Positions 46,801 to 55,438 of a DNA stretch of 64,000 bases are shown here, piece by piece. The stretch comes from Ptychodera flava (lineage: Eukaryota; Hemichordata; Enteropneusta; Ptychoderidae): NCBI RefSeq assembly GCF_041260155.1, contig NW_027248278.1, forward strand, positions 22,318,284 through 22,382,283. The letters are read 5' to 3'. The stretch's first letter is position 1, and the number at the start of each line of letters is the position of its first letter. The notes beneath the pieces were generated by a model. That model worked only from the letters and a program-made list of their open reading frames with translations. It searched no databases and was not told the DNA's origin. Position numbers and translations under genes: made by a program.

Positions 46801-49250
46801 GTGCCGTACCAACGCCATTTCTATCTCAAATTTTACCGTGAATGATTTTTATGGGGAAATATGTTTCTACTCACGTGAATCTTCCTCTCTCTGAATGAGG
46901 TACTTAGAGCATGCGCTGAGAATCCCACTTTTGACACAAACAAAAATGTGATCTTTTATTATGCTAAATAGTCTATACATAAGGTTTCCGGTTTTTGTTG
47001 CGTGTGATGGCAATAACCTCAAATCAGTTCTCTAATATTTTGACTCAGTTCCTGTTGAATATTTCTTTCCACATCTATGTTAAAAGGACAACATGTCAAA
47101 AATAGATGCTACAAGTTTAATGCTATAGGAAAAGCACATTTAAATACAGTGTCCTTCTTTAAATATGATTCACAAAGGAAAATGTCTGAGTATATTCTAA
47201 TGCACATAGCTCTGTACTCCTCATGACGACGAAAATACTAGCAGTAACAATCGCACATTAATTTGAATATGAGAGATGTCCAATTTAGAAAAAAATACAG
47301 GGTTGAAATTTAGACTCTAATCATGGCATTCATTCAATGATATCAAATGACGAATATTTATTCACTGGGCACAGAAAATCAAGGCTATTCCAGTAGAAAA
47401 TCTCGACGCCTTTGAAACGCTTTGAATGTTTGGGTCACTGGATAAGGCCGACTGACATTGCTAGAGGATGTAGGAGCATGGTTCAAAGTTCACCTTTTGT
47501 ATACATGGTGTACGCAAGTAACACGCTTTGAATACCGACTTACAAAAGGCCAGTAATGGATACTTCGCATTCAGTGGAGAACTCGGACAAAAGGGTCACA
47601 TTTAGCATGACGGCGATGTGAAGTGTGACCGCGATGTGCTGTGCGCATTTACTAGTTCACCGATATTATGTCTAGATTGCGACTATATATGAAAGTTTAT
47701 TGAAAACGAGCCACCGATTTATCAAACTAATGTCATGATATAACTCTCTTCGTCTGTCGCCTTAATGCCTTTTCGCTCATATATTTTTAATGAAGTGAGC
47801 AAATGGGATATTATCAAAATAAAGGCACAATGTATGAATTACAACAATTTGGATGAAAGCGTATACCTCAAAGAATCAATATGGTTGAACGAAATCAATC
47901 GATATTGATTTGAAGTGCTGTAGCAAATGAACAACTTTGAATGTAGGCTGCCCCTGTACATAAAATAAATTGGCATGCTGCTCAATAACCAAACTTTGCA
48001 TAGAGAACAGTTTCCTTGCAGCGGGAGTCATCGAATGTTCCGGATTTCAAATTTCTACATCACTATCTGTGAAACAACAAAGAAAAGCTCAGCGGGTTCT
48101 AATACAGTTTGTTCAAGTTCTTACCTGTAGAAGACCAAACGCACATGCATGATTGTAGACGATGTTAAAGGGTGTGCAGACAGCTGCGCACGTTTCTCAA
48201 CTACTAAAAATAACAAGCCATCAGTGATCACGAATAATAGTTTCCCTGGTGTTTCAATCAATTCATTTCGAATTGGGATTTATAAGCACACACCTAAGCA
48301 CTGGAAAACTATTTCAAAAACACTTGACGTAAATCAACCGAAAGCTCTAACCAACAGGGCCACACTGAATGACCTAATTTTTATATAAAGGTCGACAATG
48401 TACCTTTTGTCGTTTGACCGGTTACACTATGTACCCCTAGCCTTTCTATAAACTCTTTTATACTCGTGCATTAGTTCATTGGTGGAGTTCTTTCGTTCCT
48501 GTGGTGGCGCACAGAGGTGCATGTCTAATGTGATAACTGAAAGCATGTAGAGACTCGGCCGTCTTCGTTCAGTTTCAAGGAGTAGTCATAGATCTTTGTC
48601 GTAAAATAACACAACGGTGCCATTGGTTTTCAGGAATGCAATTACTTTAAAAATATCAGTCAAACACCGACGTTTAAAATGATCTTGTATATTTTAATGT
48701 AGTTGGAATTGGCGAAACGTTTGCAAAGTCATTAAACGATTTTCTTTACTTTTAGCCGCACGATGAGTCTTTTTTTCTATAAGTGAATTTCAACTGTTGG
48801 AAGATATTCAGCTTGAGTCATAGTGTTTGTAAATAAATTCAACTTTGTCTTTTAAAGGGCCATTATTTGTAACTTTGACCATTTTTACCACGGAAAATTC
48901 CATGTTGGAGGCTCATATTTGTTGGGAAATGTTGTTTTACGAAGAAACAAACATGATTAGTGATGTTATAGCCAAATAAAACTGCTAATTTTTGTTCAAA
49001 CGTGTTGCCCTTCCAAGCTCGTTTGTTGACGTCTGGCATGCTCGGCGTGCTTGGGAGAACGCAGATATGGTGACCCCGCGATCACGCCAGATGTACATTA
49101 TTGCGGGATCAAATCAAACATCTGGCTACGCAACGTGCTCGGAAGTAGTAAAGAAAGCGTGGACAACTGGGATGAAGTAAGAATTTTACACCCCATTTTA
49201 TTCATTTATCTACATGAAGCGAAGGAAAAATTAACCATCCATGTAACTAA
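43805..49250. other. Gene-poor DNA between ROCO gene and Polinton
   Basis: No supported exon. It contains the third copy of the receptor upstream block (48411-48520) and possibly three diverged repeats around 45.05, 45.88 and 47.53 kb. ORFs of 60-83 codons here have no domain signature. A GC-richer patch at 48990-49180 is unexplained. Confidence 0.55.
48411..48520 (-). repeat. Third copy of EGF receptor upstream block
   Basis: 110 bp matching 520-620 and 16681-16790: shared strings include GTACCCCTAGCCTTT, TCTATAAACT, ACTCGTGCATTA and GTGGTGGCG. No signal-peptide exon follows at the expected distance (about 47.95 kb) on the minus strand, so it is either a relic of a third receptor copy or a reused promoter piece. 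Confidence 0.6.
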
Positions 49251-49314
49251 AGTATAACCCTGACCTATATACGAACTCACGCATGCGCAGCAGTGCATTG
49301 TCCTGAACTAAGCA

Positions 49315-49422
49315 GGGAAATTCCCTTCTGAGTCACACACAACATGTTTTATACATGTACGGGAAATTCCGTGTGAGTCATCACCATCAAACTAGCCTAT
49401 ATAAAGGACCCCGTTGTCAGTC
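49315..49422 (+). promoter_or_regulatory. Polinton left-end promoter with duplicated kappaB/AP-1 module
   Basis: GGGAAATTCC at 49315-49324 and 49361-49370 are perfect NF-kappaB consensus sites. Each is followed by a perfect AP-1 site TGAGTCA (49329-49335 and 49374-49380), giving a 45-46-bp repeated module. TATATAAA follows at 49398-49405 and a TCAGTC initiator-like sequence at 49417-49422. The arrangement faces rightwards into the element. Binding is inferred from consensus only. Confidence 0.65.
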
Positions 49423-49486
49423 CGGCCGGCCGGTCGCGGAGTCTAGCTGATGTTGAACTCGAGAGTTCCTATCGGTGCGAACTTGT

Positions 49487-50546
49487 TCACCTGATAGATA
49501 AAATTTTAGTAATTTCCTCTGAACTTAAAATATGACGAAAGACCATTACTTCAAACAAAATGAGTCGTTTCAGATGAATGGTACTGATATCTAAAGTGTT
49601 CACTCTTTTATCTTTACGTACAAATGTAGTTCCTAAGTCGTTCTCTATTCTATTCCCACCAACAAAACATTCAATACTCATTTCCCCTCCCCGATCTTTA
49701 TCAATACTTATGATAATATCACAAGTTGTTCTGTTATCTGTTTTCATAGCATAATATCCAACCAAATCGTCAAATTCATCTCCAGTAGCTAACTTTACAC
49801 ATCTAATGAGAACTGTACCATGTTGAAGTATTTTCATATTATCAGTCATCTGTTGATTTACTGTCTGTAAAGTGAAATCAGCTGCCTCATCACCGACACT
49901 TTTAAGACCCAGTTTCTTTAAAGTTGTGTCCCAAAATAATCTTACTGGAACTCCGCTAGCTGTATACGAGCAATAATTCTCCCCCTCGTTTATCCACCTT
50001 CTTAGTGTATTATCTGCCTTCATTATTGTATTAAGAGGACTAATTTTAAGATGAATTGGTATACCAAGAAGTGCAATGTATGGATTCGTAGGAGTAAGCC
50101 AACTACGAAAATCTACAATTTATATTTGTTTACATTGCTATCAAAATAAATCACATTCGGAGTTCCTGGTGGTTCAGCAACACCTCCTGCAATTTCACTA
50201 TCCCAATATATCTAAGATGTTACGCGGCACATTATAAGGCATGAATTTCTGACTAGCCGAATCCCATGTCAGAGCAAAAGGAGTAGAATCATTCGAAGCC
50301 TTTGTGGCGTCAATTACAGTTTCATCAATGTCTTTAAGTTCGGAAAATCTACAGCATGTCGTGGGGTGGCGCCGCGGCATTGGCTAAAACGAAATATTTT
50401 TCGCGGTCTTTATAACGAAGGACGTAATCCTTATTATGATTAGCAGCCATTTTAGTATTATTGTTAACTTTAACATCACTCAGATCTTCAAGCTCAAGAT
50501 TTTGCATACGAATTGTACCTAGACCGAAGCCACTTGGATCAGACAT
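49487..50546 (-). pseudogene. Polinton putative fibre / lectin-like protein
   Basis: Three frame-shifted pieces read on the minus strand from ATG 50546 (MSDPSGFGLGTIRM...) through 50198-50380 to 49487-50023. The C-terminal piece ends FEVMVFRHILSSEEITKILS, like the last strands of LamG/concanavalin-A-like lectin domains ('..v.if.r.Ls..Ei..i'). The N-terminal part (ENLEDLSDV-type short hydrophilic repeats, LTWDSASQKFMPYNV) looks like a fibre shaft or coat-attachment segment. In adeno- and adinto-like virions such a protein would bind host glycans, but that is inference. A TATATA box lies 14 nt upstream of the ATG. Confidence 0.45.
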
Positions 50547-50560
50547 ACTCCGTAGGGACC

Positions 50561-50566
50561 TATATA
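50561..50566 (-). promoter_or_regulatory. TATATA box of the fibre-like gene
   Basis: TATATA separated by 14 nt from the ATG at 50546. Confidence 0.5.
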
Positions 50567-50610
50567 CAGTGAAAATTAAAATAATACCTTGTAATATACA
50601 ATACACAGTC

Positions 50611-51000
50611 ATGGCTTCAGCTATAGGAATGACAGTTCTCGGTGCTGTATTAAATGCAACGGCATTCACAGGAGGAAATATTATCGGACAAAAGCTTTCT
50701 GGGAATGGTGACGCTCTTATTGAAGAGAAAGTCCGACATGATAAAGCATTAGAAAAATTTGAACATGATCGCAACGTCTGGTCAGAAAAAAGATTACTAC
50801 AGGCTGACTGGGAAAGAGAAAATCAAGCAAAGGACGCACATGCTGCGGCAGAATTAAGAGATACAGATGCAGAAATCCTGGAAGAAGCAGAAGCGGTGCA
50901 AAGCAACTCTACGTCAGGCCCTTTCGGAACGGTTCCGAAGGGGCAGTTCAATTCTCAGATTATTATCAACCCAGCCCTGAGCAAAAGAAATATGAGATGA
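50611..51000 (+). CDS. Polinton small protein, hydrophobic N-terminus plus coiled coil
   Basis: 129-codon intact ORF from ATG 50611. It opens with a Gly/Ala-rich hydrophobic stretch (MASAIGMTVLGAVLNATAFT) followed by a charged helical segment (LIEEKVRHDKALEKFEHDR, AKDAHAAAELRDTDAEILEE). The pattern resembles small virion core or membrane-active proteins of Polinton/adeno-like viruses; function not proven. The stretch SGPFGTVPKGQF near the end is encoded by a CCTTTCGGAACGG palindrome (50918-50944). A weak TATA (50595-50598) lies 12 nt upstream. Divergent from the fibre-like gene. Confidence 0.65.
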   Translation: MASAIGMTVLGAVLNATAFTGGNIIGQKLSGNGDALIEEKVRHDKALEKFEHDRNVWSEKRLLQADWERENQAKDAHAAAELRDTDAEILEEAEAVQSNSTSGPFGTVPKGQFNSQIIINPALSKRNMR

Positions 51001-51087
51001 TCTATATTGCTGGAGGATTAGTCGTGGGATGGTTTATCTTCCGATAGGGTTCCTTCGGAACGCACCGGTGGGCCCGCTTCGGGACTA

Positions 51088-51819
51088 CTACAGCAATTCA
51101 ATACAAAAGCTAATTGGCCAGTTATTGAAATCGATCATGTTCCCATCCTGATCTGTTATCCAGATACGCATTGAATTCATGTAATCTCCCCCTTTTCTCA
51201 ATGGCATAGAAATTGCTCCGTTTTTAAAATCGTAAGTAACCTTTTCACTTATTTCTCTCGTATCCCGGATGGGAAGTATTTGTAAACAGTTCGATACTTT
51301 CCCCTGTATGTATCCTCCGGAGGCACCCGAACCAAATGAAACATAATTTCCAGTAACATCGACTACATCTGAATGAACTATATATTTAGTGACTGTTAAG
51401 AAATCCACTTTCTTCGGACTCATAGTACTTTTTATAACTGGGTTGTCCTCAGGTTTATCTGAAAAACCAACTACGTTGGCAAAGCTACCTGTAGCATTGA
51501 AATAAACTTAACATCTTTAGCCAAAGTTAGAAGAACGTGGTTTGTCGGCAGATGTTTTTCAAAATTAATTTTTTGCTTCAACCCGATTGCTTTGTTTTAA
51601 CGTATCGATATTGTAGTTACCTGGACGTATTGATTTAGTCTTCTTCGGTTGGTCACCTTCTTGATATTTTATTACATTATTCGTCGATGTTATGTTATGC
51701 CATGAATTATATAGTCCGCACTCTAGCAGTCTTATCTTCGTAAACTGTGTCGTGTCAATGCAAGGGTAAAAATTAACAGTGACTGGTTCACCTGTTTGGC
51801 TTTCAATCCAAATGATCAT
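51088..51819 (-). pseudogene. Polinton minor capsid protein (penton, PX-type)
   Basis: The N-terminal piece (51565-51819) encodes MIIWIESQTGEPVTVNFYPC, FTKIRLLECGLYNSWHNIT. The C-terminal piece (51088-51423) encodes YVSFGSGASGGYIQG and MRIWITDQDGNMIDFNNWPI. The 'KIRLLEC.LYNSW' start and 'RIWITDQDGN' end are what I recall of single-jelly-roll penton proteins of Polintons. Two frame breaks lie between 51.42 and 51.57 kb. TATATA lies 12 nt before the ATG. Confidence 0.7.
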
Positions 51820-51831
51820 TGTTGTACGTTG

Positions 51832-51837
51832 TATATA
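51832..51837 (-). promoter_or_regulatory. TATATA box of the penton gene
   Basis: TATATA with a 12-nt spacer to the ATG at 51819. Confidence 0.5.
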
Positions 51838-51888
51838 TTACTAAGTATAAGTGTTCGATGAATATTATTATTATTCCGAAGGTGCCCA

Positions 51889-52121
51889 TTACACAGTATA
51901 AGGTTCTGCAGGAATAATATTTTTCTGTTCAAGGAGATCTTTTGTGCGCAACCGCGGCAGCAGTCGCACCGCCTAATTTTGCCAATCGAATTAAATTTGG
52001 TCGACTTGGATCGCCAACCTCTATTTTCAGAAATTTGCTGGAGATCATAAGATATCCCATCGCAAGTCCTGGCGATTACAATACCATCGTACATTGTGTT
52101 TACAACTGTTTTAATATCCAT
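51889..52121 (-). pseudogene. Polinton small Gly/Ala-rich protein
   Basis: From ATG 52121 (MDIKTVVNTMYDGIVIARTC...). After a frame break near 51.97 kb it continues with an AKLGGATAAAVAH segment and ends at 51889, about 77 residues. The hydrophobic Gly/Ala segment is typical of small accessory virion peptides; no specific function can be assigned. TATATA lies 13 nt upstream. Confidence 0.5.
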
Positions 52122-52134
52122 GATTGCTGACTAG

Positions 52135-52140
52135 TATATA
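52135..52140 (-). promoter_or_regulatory. TATATA box of the small Gly/Ala-rich gene
   Basis: TATATA with a 13-nt spacer to the ATG at 52121. Confidence 0.5.
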
Positions 52141-52197
52141 AAATAAAAAATAAAATAAAAAATATGGGGAGTTAATCCATCTCATACAATGTAGAGG

Positions 52198-52245
52198 AGC
52201 TGGGTCCTCCCTCCCCCTCCCCTCTCCCTCCCCCTCCCCTCCTCT
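52198..52245 (-). other. G-rich tract (possible G-quadruplex) in minus strand
   Basis: The minus strand reads repeated GGGGAGGGG/GGGAGGGAG blocks over 48 bp, with a similar shorter tract at 52501-52529. Four or more G-runs in close order could fold into a G-quadruplex. Confidence 0.5.
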
Positions 52246-52280
52246 CGGAACCCCTGTCGGAACTGTTCTGGATGGAGCTG

Positions 52281-52766
52281 CTACGTGCTCTGTTTTTTTT
52301 CGCTTTCTGTGGAGGATCTTTCCGGACGGAACAGGGGTATGTCGAGCACGCCCCAATATAGTCCTAATGCAGTCAATGAAACTCCCACAATTCCTAAAAC
52401 AAGATAACATTTATTATACCAGCGTGAGCTATCGCGTGAGCTATCACACTGTTCTTTCATTGTAGGCGGTAGGCTTATACAGTTTGTCGCTACCGCATCA
52501 CTCCCCTCCCCTCCCTCCCCCTTCATTGCTTGGCGTTTCTTCTCCTTGTTTTGCCTGTTCCATTCCGCTAGTCGCTTGCCCGCAGCAACTCTCCCTGGAT
52601 GCTTCGTCGGTAACGTCACTTTCTCTATGTTGCGCTGTGTCGGTGGTAGAGTCGTCCCTGACGGAGTCGTTTGCGGTGTGGGCTCCGTCGTCGGCGGGGC
52701 TTCTGACGGAGTCCCTGGCGGAAGCCCTGACGGAGTCGTTTGCTGAGTCGGCGAAGTTGAATCCAT
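52281..52766 (-). CDS. Polinton Pro/Thr-rich protein with basic motif and membrane helix
   Basis: 161 codons from ATG 52766. Residues 2-45 are Pro/Thr/Ser-rich with GLPPGTP and TTEPTPQTTPSGT repeats, encoded by GACGGAGTC/GGCGGAAG-type repeats. The conserved-looking basic segment HPGRVAAGKRLAEWNRQNKE comes next, then a hydrophobic helix CYLVLGIVGVSLTALGLYWG. I recall a similar 'PGRVAAGK.LAE.NR' segment in small Polinton proteins, but the function is unknown. Likely a virion membrane or core component. TATAG-like box 13 nt upstream. Confidence 0.6.
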   Translation of the reverse strand: MDSTSPTQQTTPSGLPPGTPSEAPPTTEPTPQTTPSGTTLPPTQRNIEKVTLPTKHPGRVAAGKRLAEWNRQNKEKKRQAMKGEGGEGSDAVATNCISLPPTMKEQCDSSRDSSRWYNKCYLVLGIVGVSLTALGLYWGVLDIPLFRPERSSTESEKKQST

Positions 52767-52900
52767 TTATTTCAGGTACTATATTAAAACCGATTTTTTT
52801 AAAATTTAAATGTTTACCCGTAATTAAACCGGTGGAAATTAGAGCAATCAGGGGTCCCATGTGTAGGCTATCCGTCCTGATAATCGTTTTATTTCACTGT

Positions 52901-53401
52901 TTAGAATAAAATCCTTTTTAGATCAGTGGCATAGTTATCTCGATCATCGATTGGAACTACCTGACTTATTGCACGGGCTCCTAGATCTATGAAACTTTGA
53001 GTGATTATTATCATTATAAGAGAACTGTATTTCGCTTCATAGACTTTAAATGCTTTATTCAACGTTTCATCTCCCCATTTTTCTACATCAGCAACTGAAA
53101 TCTCCTTACCAAAAAATAACTTGCTTTGACCACTTGCGATGACACAGAGTATTTTTTCACGTTTTGTCTCTATTATGGATCGAGCGTCTGAAGGTAGTTC
53201 CGAAGGCCCTTCGGAACGCGTATTTGCCGCTGCCGATGACTTTATTAAATTCTCCATTGTTTGCAGTATGTTATCTATTCTTAGTAAAAAATAAAAAATT
53301 CGTTTAAACCTGAATCCGAAATATAATATTAACATGGTCTGGAATGTTAGTACCCCTAACGTTCCGACAGGGATTCCGAAGTATGGAAAATTCTCCTCCA
53401 T
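52901..53401 (-). CDS. Polinton membrane protein of unknown function
   Basis: 166-codon intact ORF from ATG 53401. A hydrophobic N-terminus (IPVGTLGVLTFQTMLILYFG) is followed by a soluble domain with VEKWGDETLNKAFKVYEAKY and a second hydrophobic run near SSLIMIIITQSF. The segment SEGPSELPSDARS is encoded by a perfect GTTCCGAAGG inverted repeat at 53197-53217. It shares a TATATA box with the divergent gene at 53433. No known domain recognised. Confidence 0.6.
   Translation of the reverse strand: MEENFPYFGIPVGTLGVLTFQTMLILYFGFRFKRIFYFLLRIDNILQTMENLIKSSAAANTRSEGPSELPSDARSIIETKREKILCVIASGQSKLFFGKEISVADVEKWGDETLNKAFKVYEAKYSSLIMIIITQSFIDLGARAISQVVPIDDRDNYATDLKRILF
53197..53217. repeat. Perfect GTTCCGAAGG palindrome inside a coding region
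   Basis: Ten-base arms GTTCCGAAGG and CCTTCGGAAC around a single base. This is the best copy of a family scattered through the Polinton: 50918-50944, 51041-51083, 53361-53382, 54700-54729, 55621-55643, 57582-57594, 58206-58241, 59488-59577 and 59971-59994. None was noticed outside the element. Confidence 0.75.
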
Positions 53402-53414
53402 TAAAATCTATCTG

Positions 53415-53420
53415 TATATA
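53415..53420. promoter_or_regulatory. Shared TATATA box between two divergent Polinton genes
   Basis: This palindromic TATATA lies 13 nt from the ATG of the minus gene (53401) and 12 nt from the ATG of the plus gene (53433). One box therefore seems to serve both directions. Confidence 0.6.
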
Positions 53421-53432
53421 GAAACACGAATC

Positions 53433-54405
53433 ATGAGTACAGACTTATTCCCAGTTGCTTTTCAATTGAATAAGATGAGCATACCAACAGTACAGCATGC
53501 TGATTCCCCCCCTTCCAAACCGAATGGGGGAATAAAACCTATTCTCATGGACTTAGAAATATATGTAACGCCGACAGATAAATTTACTTTTCATCCACGG
53601 GATATATTTAAAGATAACGTAATCACTCATCGAACAGCTAAAGAAAGTAATGTCTGGTTGGGCAGTCCAAACATGAAATACTGGGACCAGCAATTAAATT
53701 TCGCCGTATGGTGCAGCACTACTGGTTGCGGTATATCATTCGCCCATCTCTTGGTTCGAAGGAAATTTCCGCCGCAAATACGATCATTCTGTCGTTTTCA
53801 TGTATATTTTACAATACGTCGTATCCTTCACGAAATGCAGGTTGCACTTCCAGACGATACCCCCACCTTCAAAGCGGGCGACAATCCGTACAATCTCGTC
53901 CAATATGAACTTCTATGTACAGAATTTGGAAATATAAGTCCAACGAAGTCCGACTTTCGTTATCGAAAAGGTCAAAATAAGGGTCTTGGTTATGGATATG
54001 AATATTACACTAATCGTGGGCCCGTTAGACAGCCAAAAGCAATATACAACGGTCGGGACTTTTTCCTCTCCGCCGACGGAGGCGTTTTCTATACACATAC
54101 CATTTTTGGAAAGAAAAAACATATACTGTCCGACAAAGAACGACCGCACTACTATTTCTTCCGAAATGATGGATCGGAGGGCGGAGGGACAATACAATAG
54201 TTTCATTCCTCTGAAGGGAGACTCGGGACTAACAAAGGCCGGTCTCGCCCGCCTCAATGAAAGCCTTGAAGCCTACGTATATTGCATACTCGGCGCACAA
54301 GCAAATATTCGCAGTACCATTGTGGGCGATACTGGCAGTGCACAGCAAGTCCGAAAAGAATTCGGTGTTCTCCTCGAAGATGAAATTCGCAATACGACAA
54401 AGTAA
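53433..54405 (+). pseudogene. Conserved Polinton virion-module protein (function unknown)
   Basis: The first frame at 53433-54200 encodes MKYWDQQLNFAVWCSTTGCG, FCRFHVYFTIRRILHEMQVA and TEFGNISPTKSDFRYRKGQN. The second frame up to 54405 encodes LKGDSGLTKAGLARLNESLE and YVYCILGAQANIRSTIVGDT. The 'NFAVWC.TTGCG' and 'AYVYCILGAQ...R..IVG' blocks recall a widely conserved Polinton protein located beside the capsid/ATPase genes. I am unsure of its published name, and no enzymatic motif is seen. The frame break near 54.17 kb lies in a G-rich run. Confidence 0.6.
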
Positions 54406-54434
54406 TTAGTTATAGGCGATATCAAGACACAATA

Positions 54435-54825
54435 ATGAATACTGGTGTAAAACTTGATATGGCAGTTTCACCCAATTTACTTCTCTTACCGTCTGAGATG
54501 GTCATTCTTTCGGGCCCGGCGATCTCGGGTTATAATAATGAATTGCAATACGCTACAGAATCTATGTCCTTCGGGGTGAACGGTGATATAAACACGGAAG
54601 TTCGAGAAAGTGCTGTACACGAGATGGAGGGGGAGATCCTGTGAAGTGGCAGGACGAGCCCGGAGAGTCACCACACCTCACAATGACACGACTCGGTCCC
54701 CGAAGGCCCTTCGGAACGCTTCGGAACGGGCAGCAGCAGTGACCGGCGCAGACCCTATTCACGAATATGGTAAAATTGGTTTGTTATCTTTAGCAATATT
54801 CATTACATTTATGTACAGTATATAG
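54435..54825 (+). pseudogene. Polinton small C-terminally anchored protein
   Basis: From ATG 54435 (MNTGVKLDMAVSPNLLLLPS). After a frame break near 54.63 kb it ends ADPIHEYGKIGLLSLAIFIT FMYSI, a hydrophobic C-terminal anchor. A CCTTCGGAACG repeat (54700-54729) sits between the two parts. It directly precedes the ATPase, so it may be co-transcribed. Function unknown. Confidence 0.5.
54819..54824 (+). promoter_or_regulatory. TATATA box before the packaging ATPase
   Basis: TATATA six nt before the ATG at 54831, closer than the 12-14 nt of other genes; the second in-frame Met is at 54855. Confidence 0.4.
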
Positions 54826-54830
54826 ATCCG

Positions 54831-55438
54831 ATGTATGCAACTGTACCATTCAACATGATTGTAACTGGACCGACAAATTCTGGCAAAACAGAATATGTGA
54901 TGGATCTCCTCACCGGTCCGTACCTAGGAAAATTTGAATATATAGTTTTCATTTGTCCGACATTCATGAACAATAAAACGTATGATAAAAGATTCATTTT
55001 CACCGATGACAACGTGTTTGTATTTCCGGTCGGACTCGATGCTGTGGATGATACACTAGCCTTCGTACGTGACGAATGGGCCAGTACAAACACTTTAATA
55101 GTACTCGACGACTGCGCTGCGTCCAAAGATATGAAGAAGCGCAGTGACGTTTTAGTCAAACTTGGTTTCAGCGCAAGACACGACGGACTATCTGTCTGGG
55201 TTCTGACTCAGCAATATACTAGTATTAGTAAACCATTTAGGGAAAACATACAGATGTTAGTACTTTTTTACACACCGAGCAAGACAGATAACAAGACTAT
55301 TATAAAGAATATGGAATGGAGGTGTCAGAACGGGAGGCCACGGACCTGGTCAGACAATTGAAAAGTAAGCCATTCAGTAAACTAGTATTTCATTTACGGC
55401 ATCCGTACGACATAAAATTTTCGTATAATATAGCAATT
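54831..55438 (+). pseudogene. Polinton genome-packaging ATPase (A32/FtsK-HerA type)
   Basis: Encodes MIVTGPTNSGKTEYVMDLL (Walker A GPTNSGKT), a strand plus acidic Walker B TLIVLDDCA, and the sensor-like SVWVLTQQYTSISKPFREN, as in the A32-like packaging ATPases of Polintons and large DNA viruses. The expected C-terminal helix (EVSEREATDLVRQLKSK) lies in another frame after about 55310, so one indel interrupts the gene. That frame then runs open into the integrase. The enzyme would pump DNA into capsids. Confidence 0.85.

Noticed and set aside
48992..49257. Overlapping 62- and 68-codon plus ORFs left of the Polinton
   Set aside because: No domain, no TATATA box, and outside the candidate element boundary.
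50461..50610. Upstream extension of the 129-codon Polinton ORF to 50461
   Set aside because: The extension overlaps the divergent fibre-like gene and its TATATA box; the ATG at 50611 has its own TATA-like sequence 12 nt upstream and starts the hydrophobic N-terminus.
52111..52410. 99-codon minus ORF over the G-rich tract
   Set aside because: Low-complexity shadow overlapping the Pro/Thr-rich gene in another frame.
52484..52909. 141-codon plus ORF
   Set aside because: Antisense shadow of the Pro/Thr-rich gene; repeat-driven composition.
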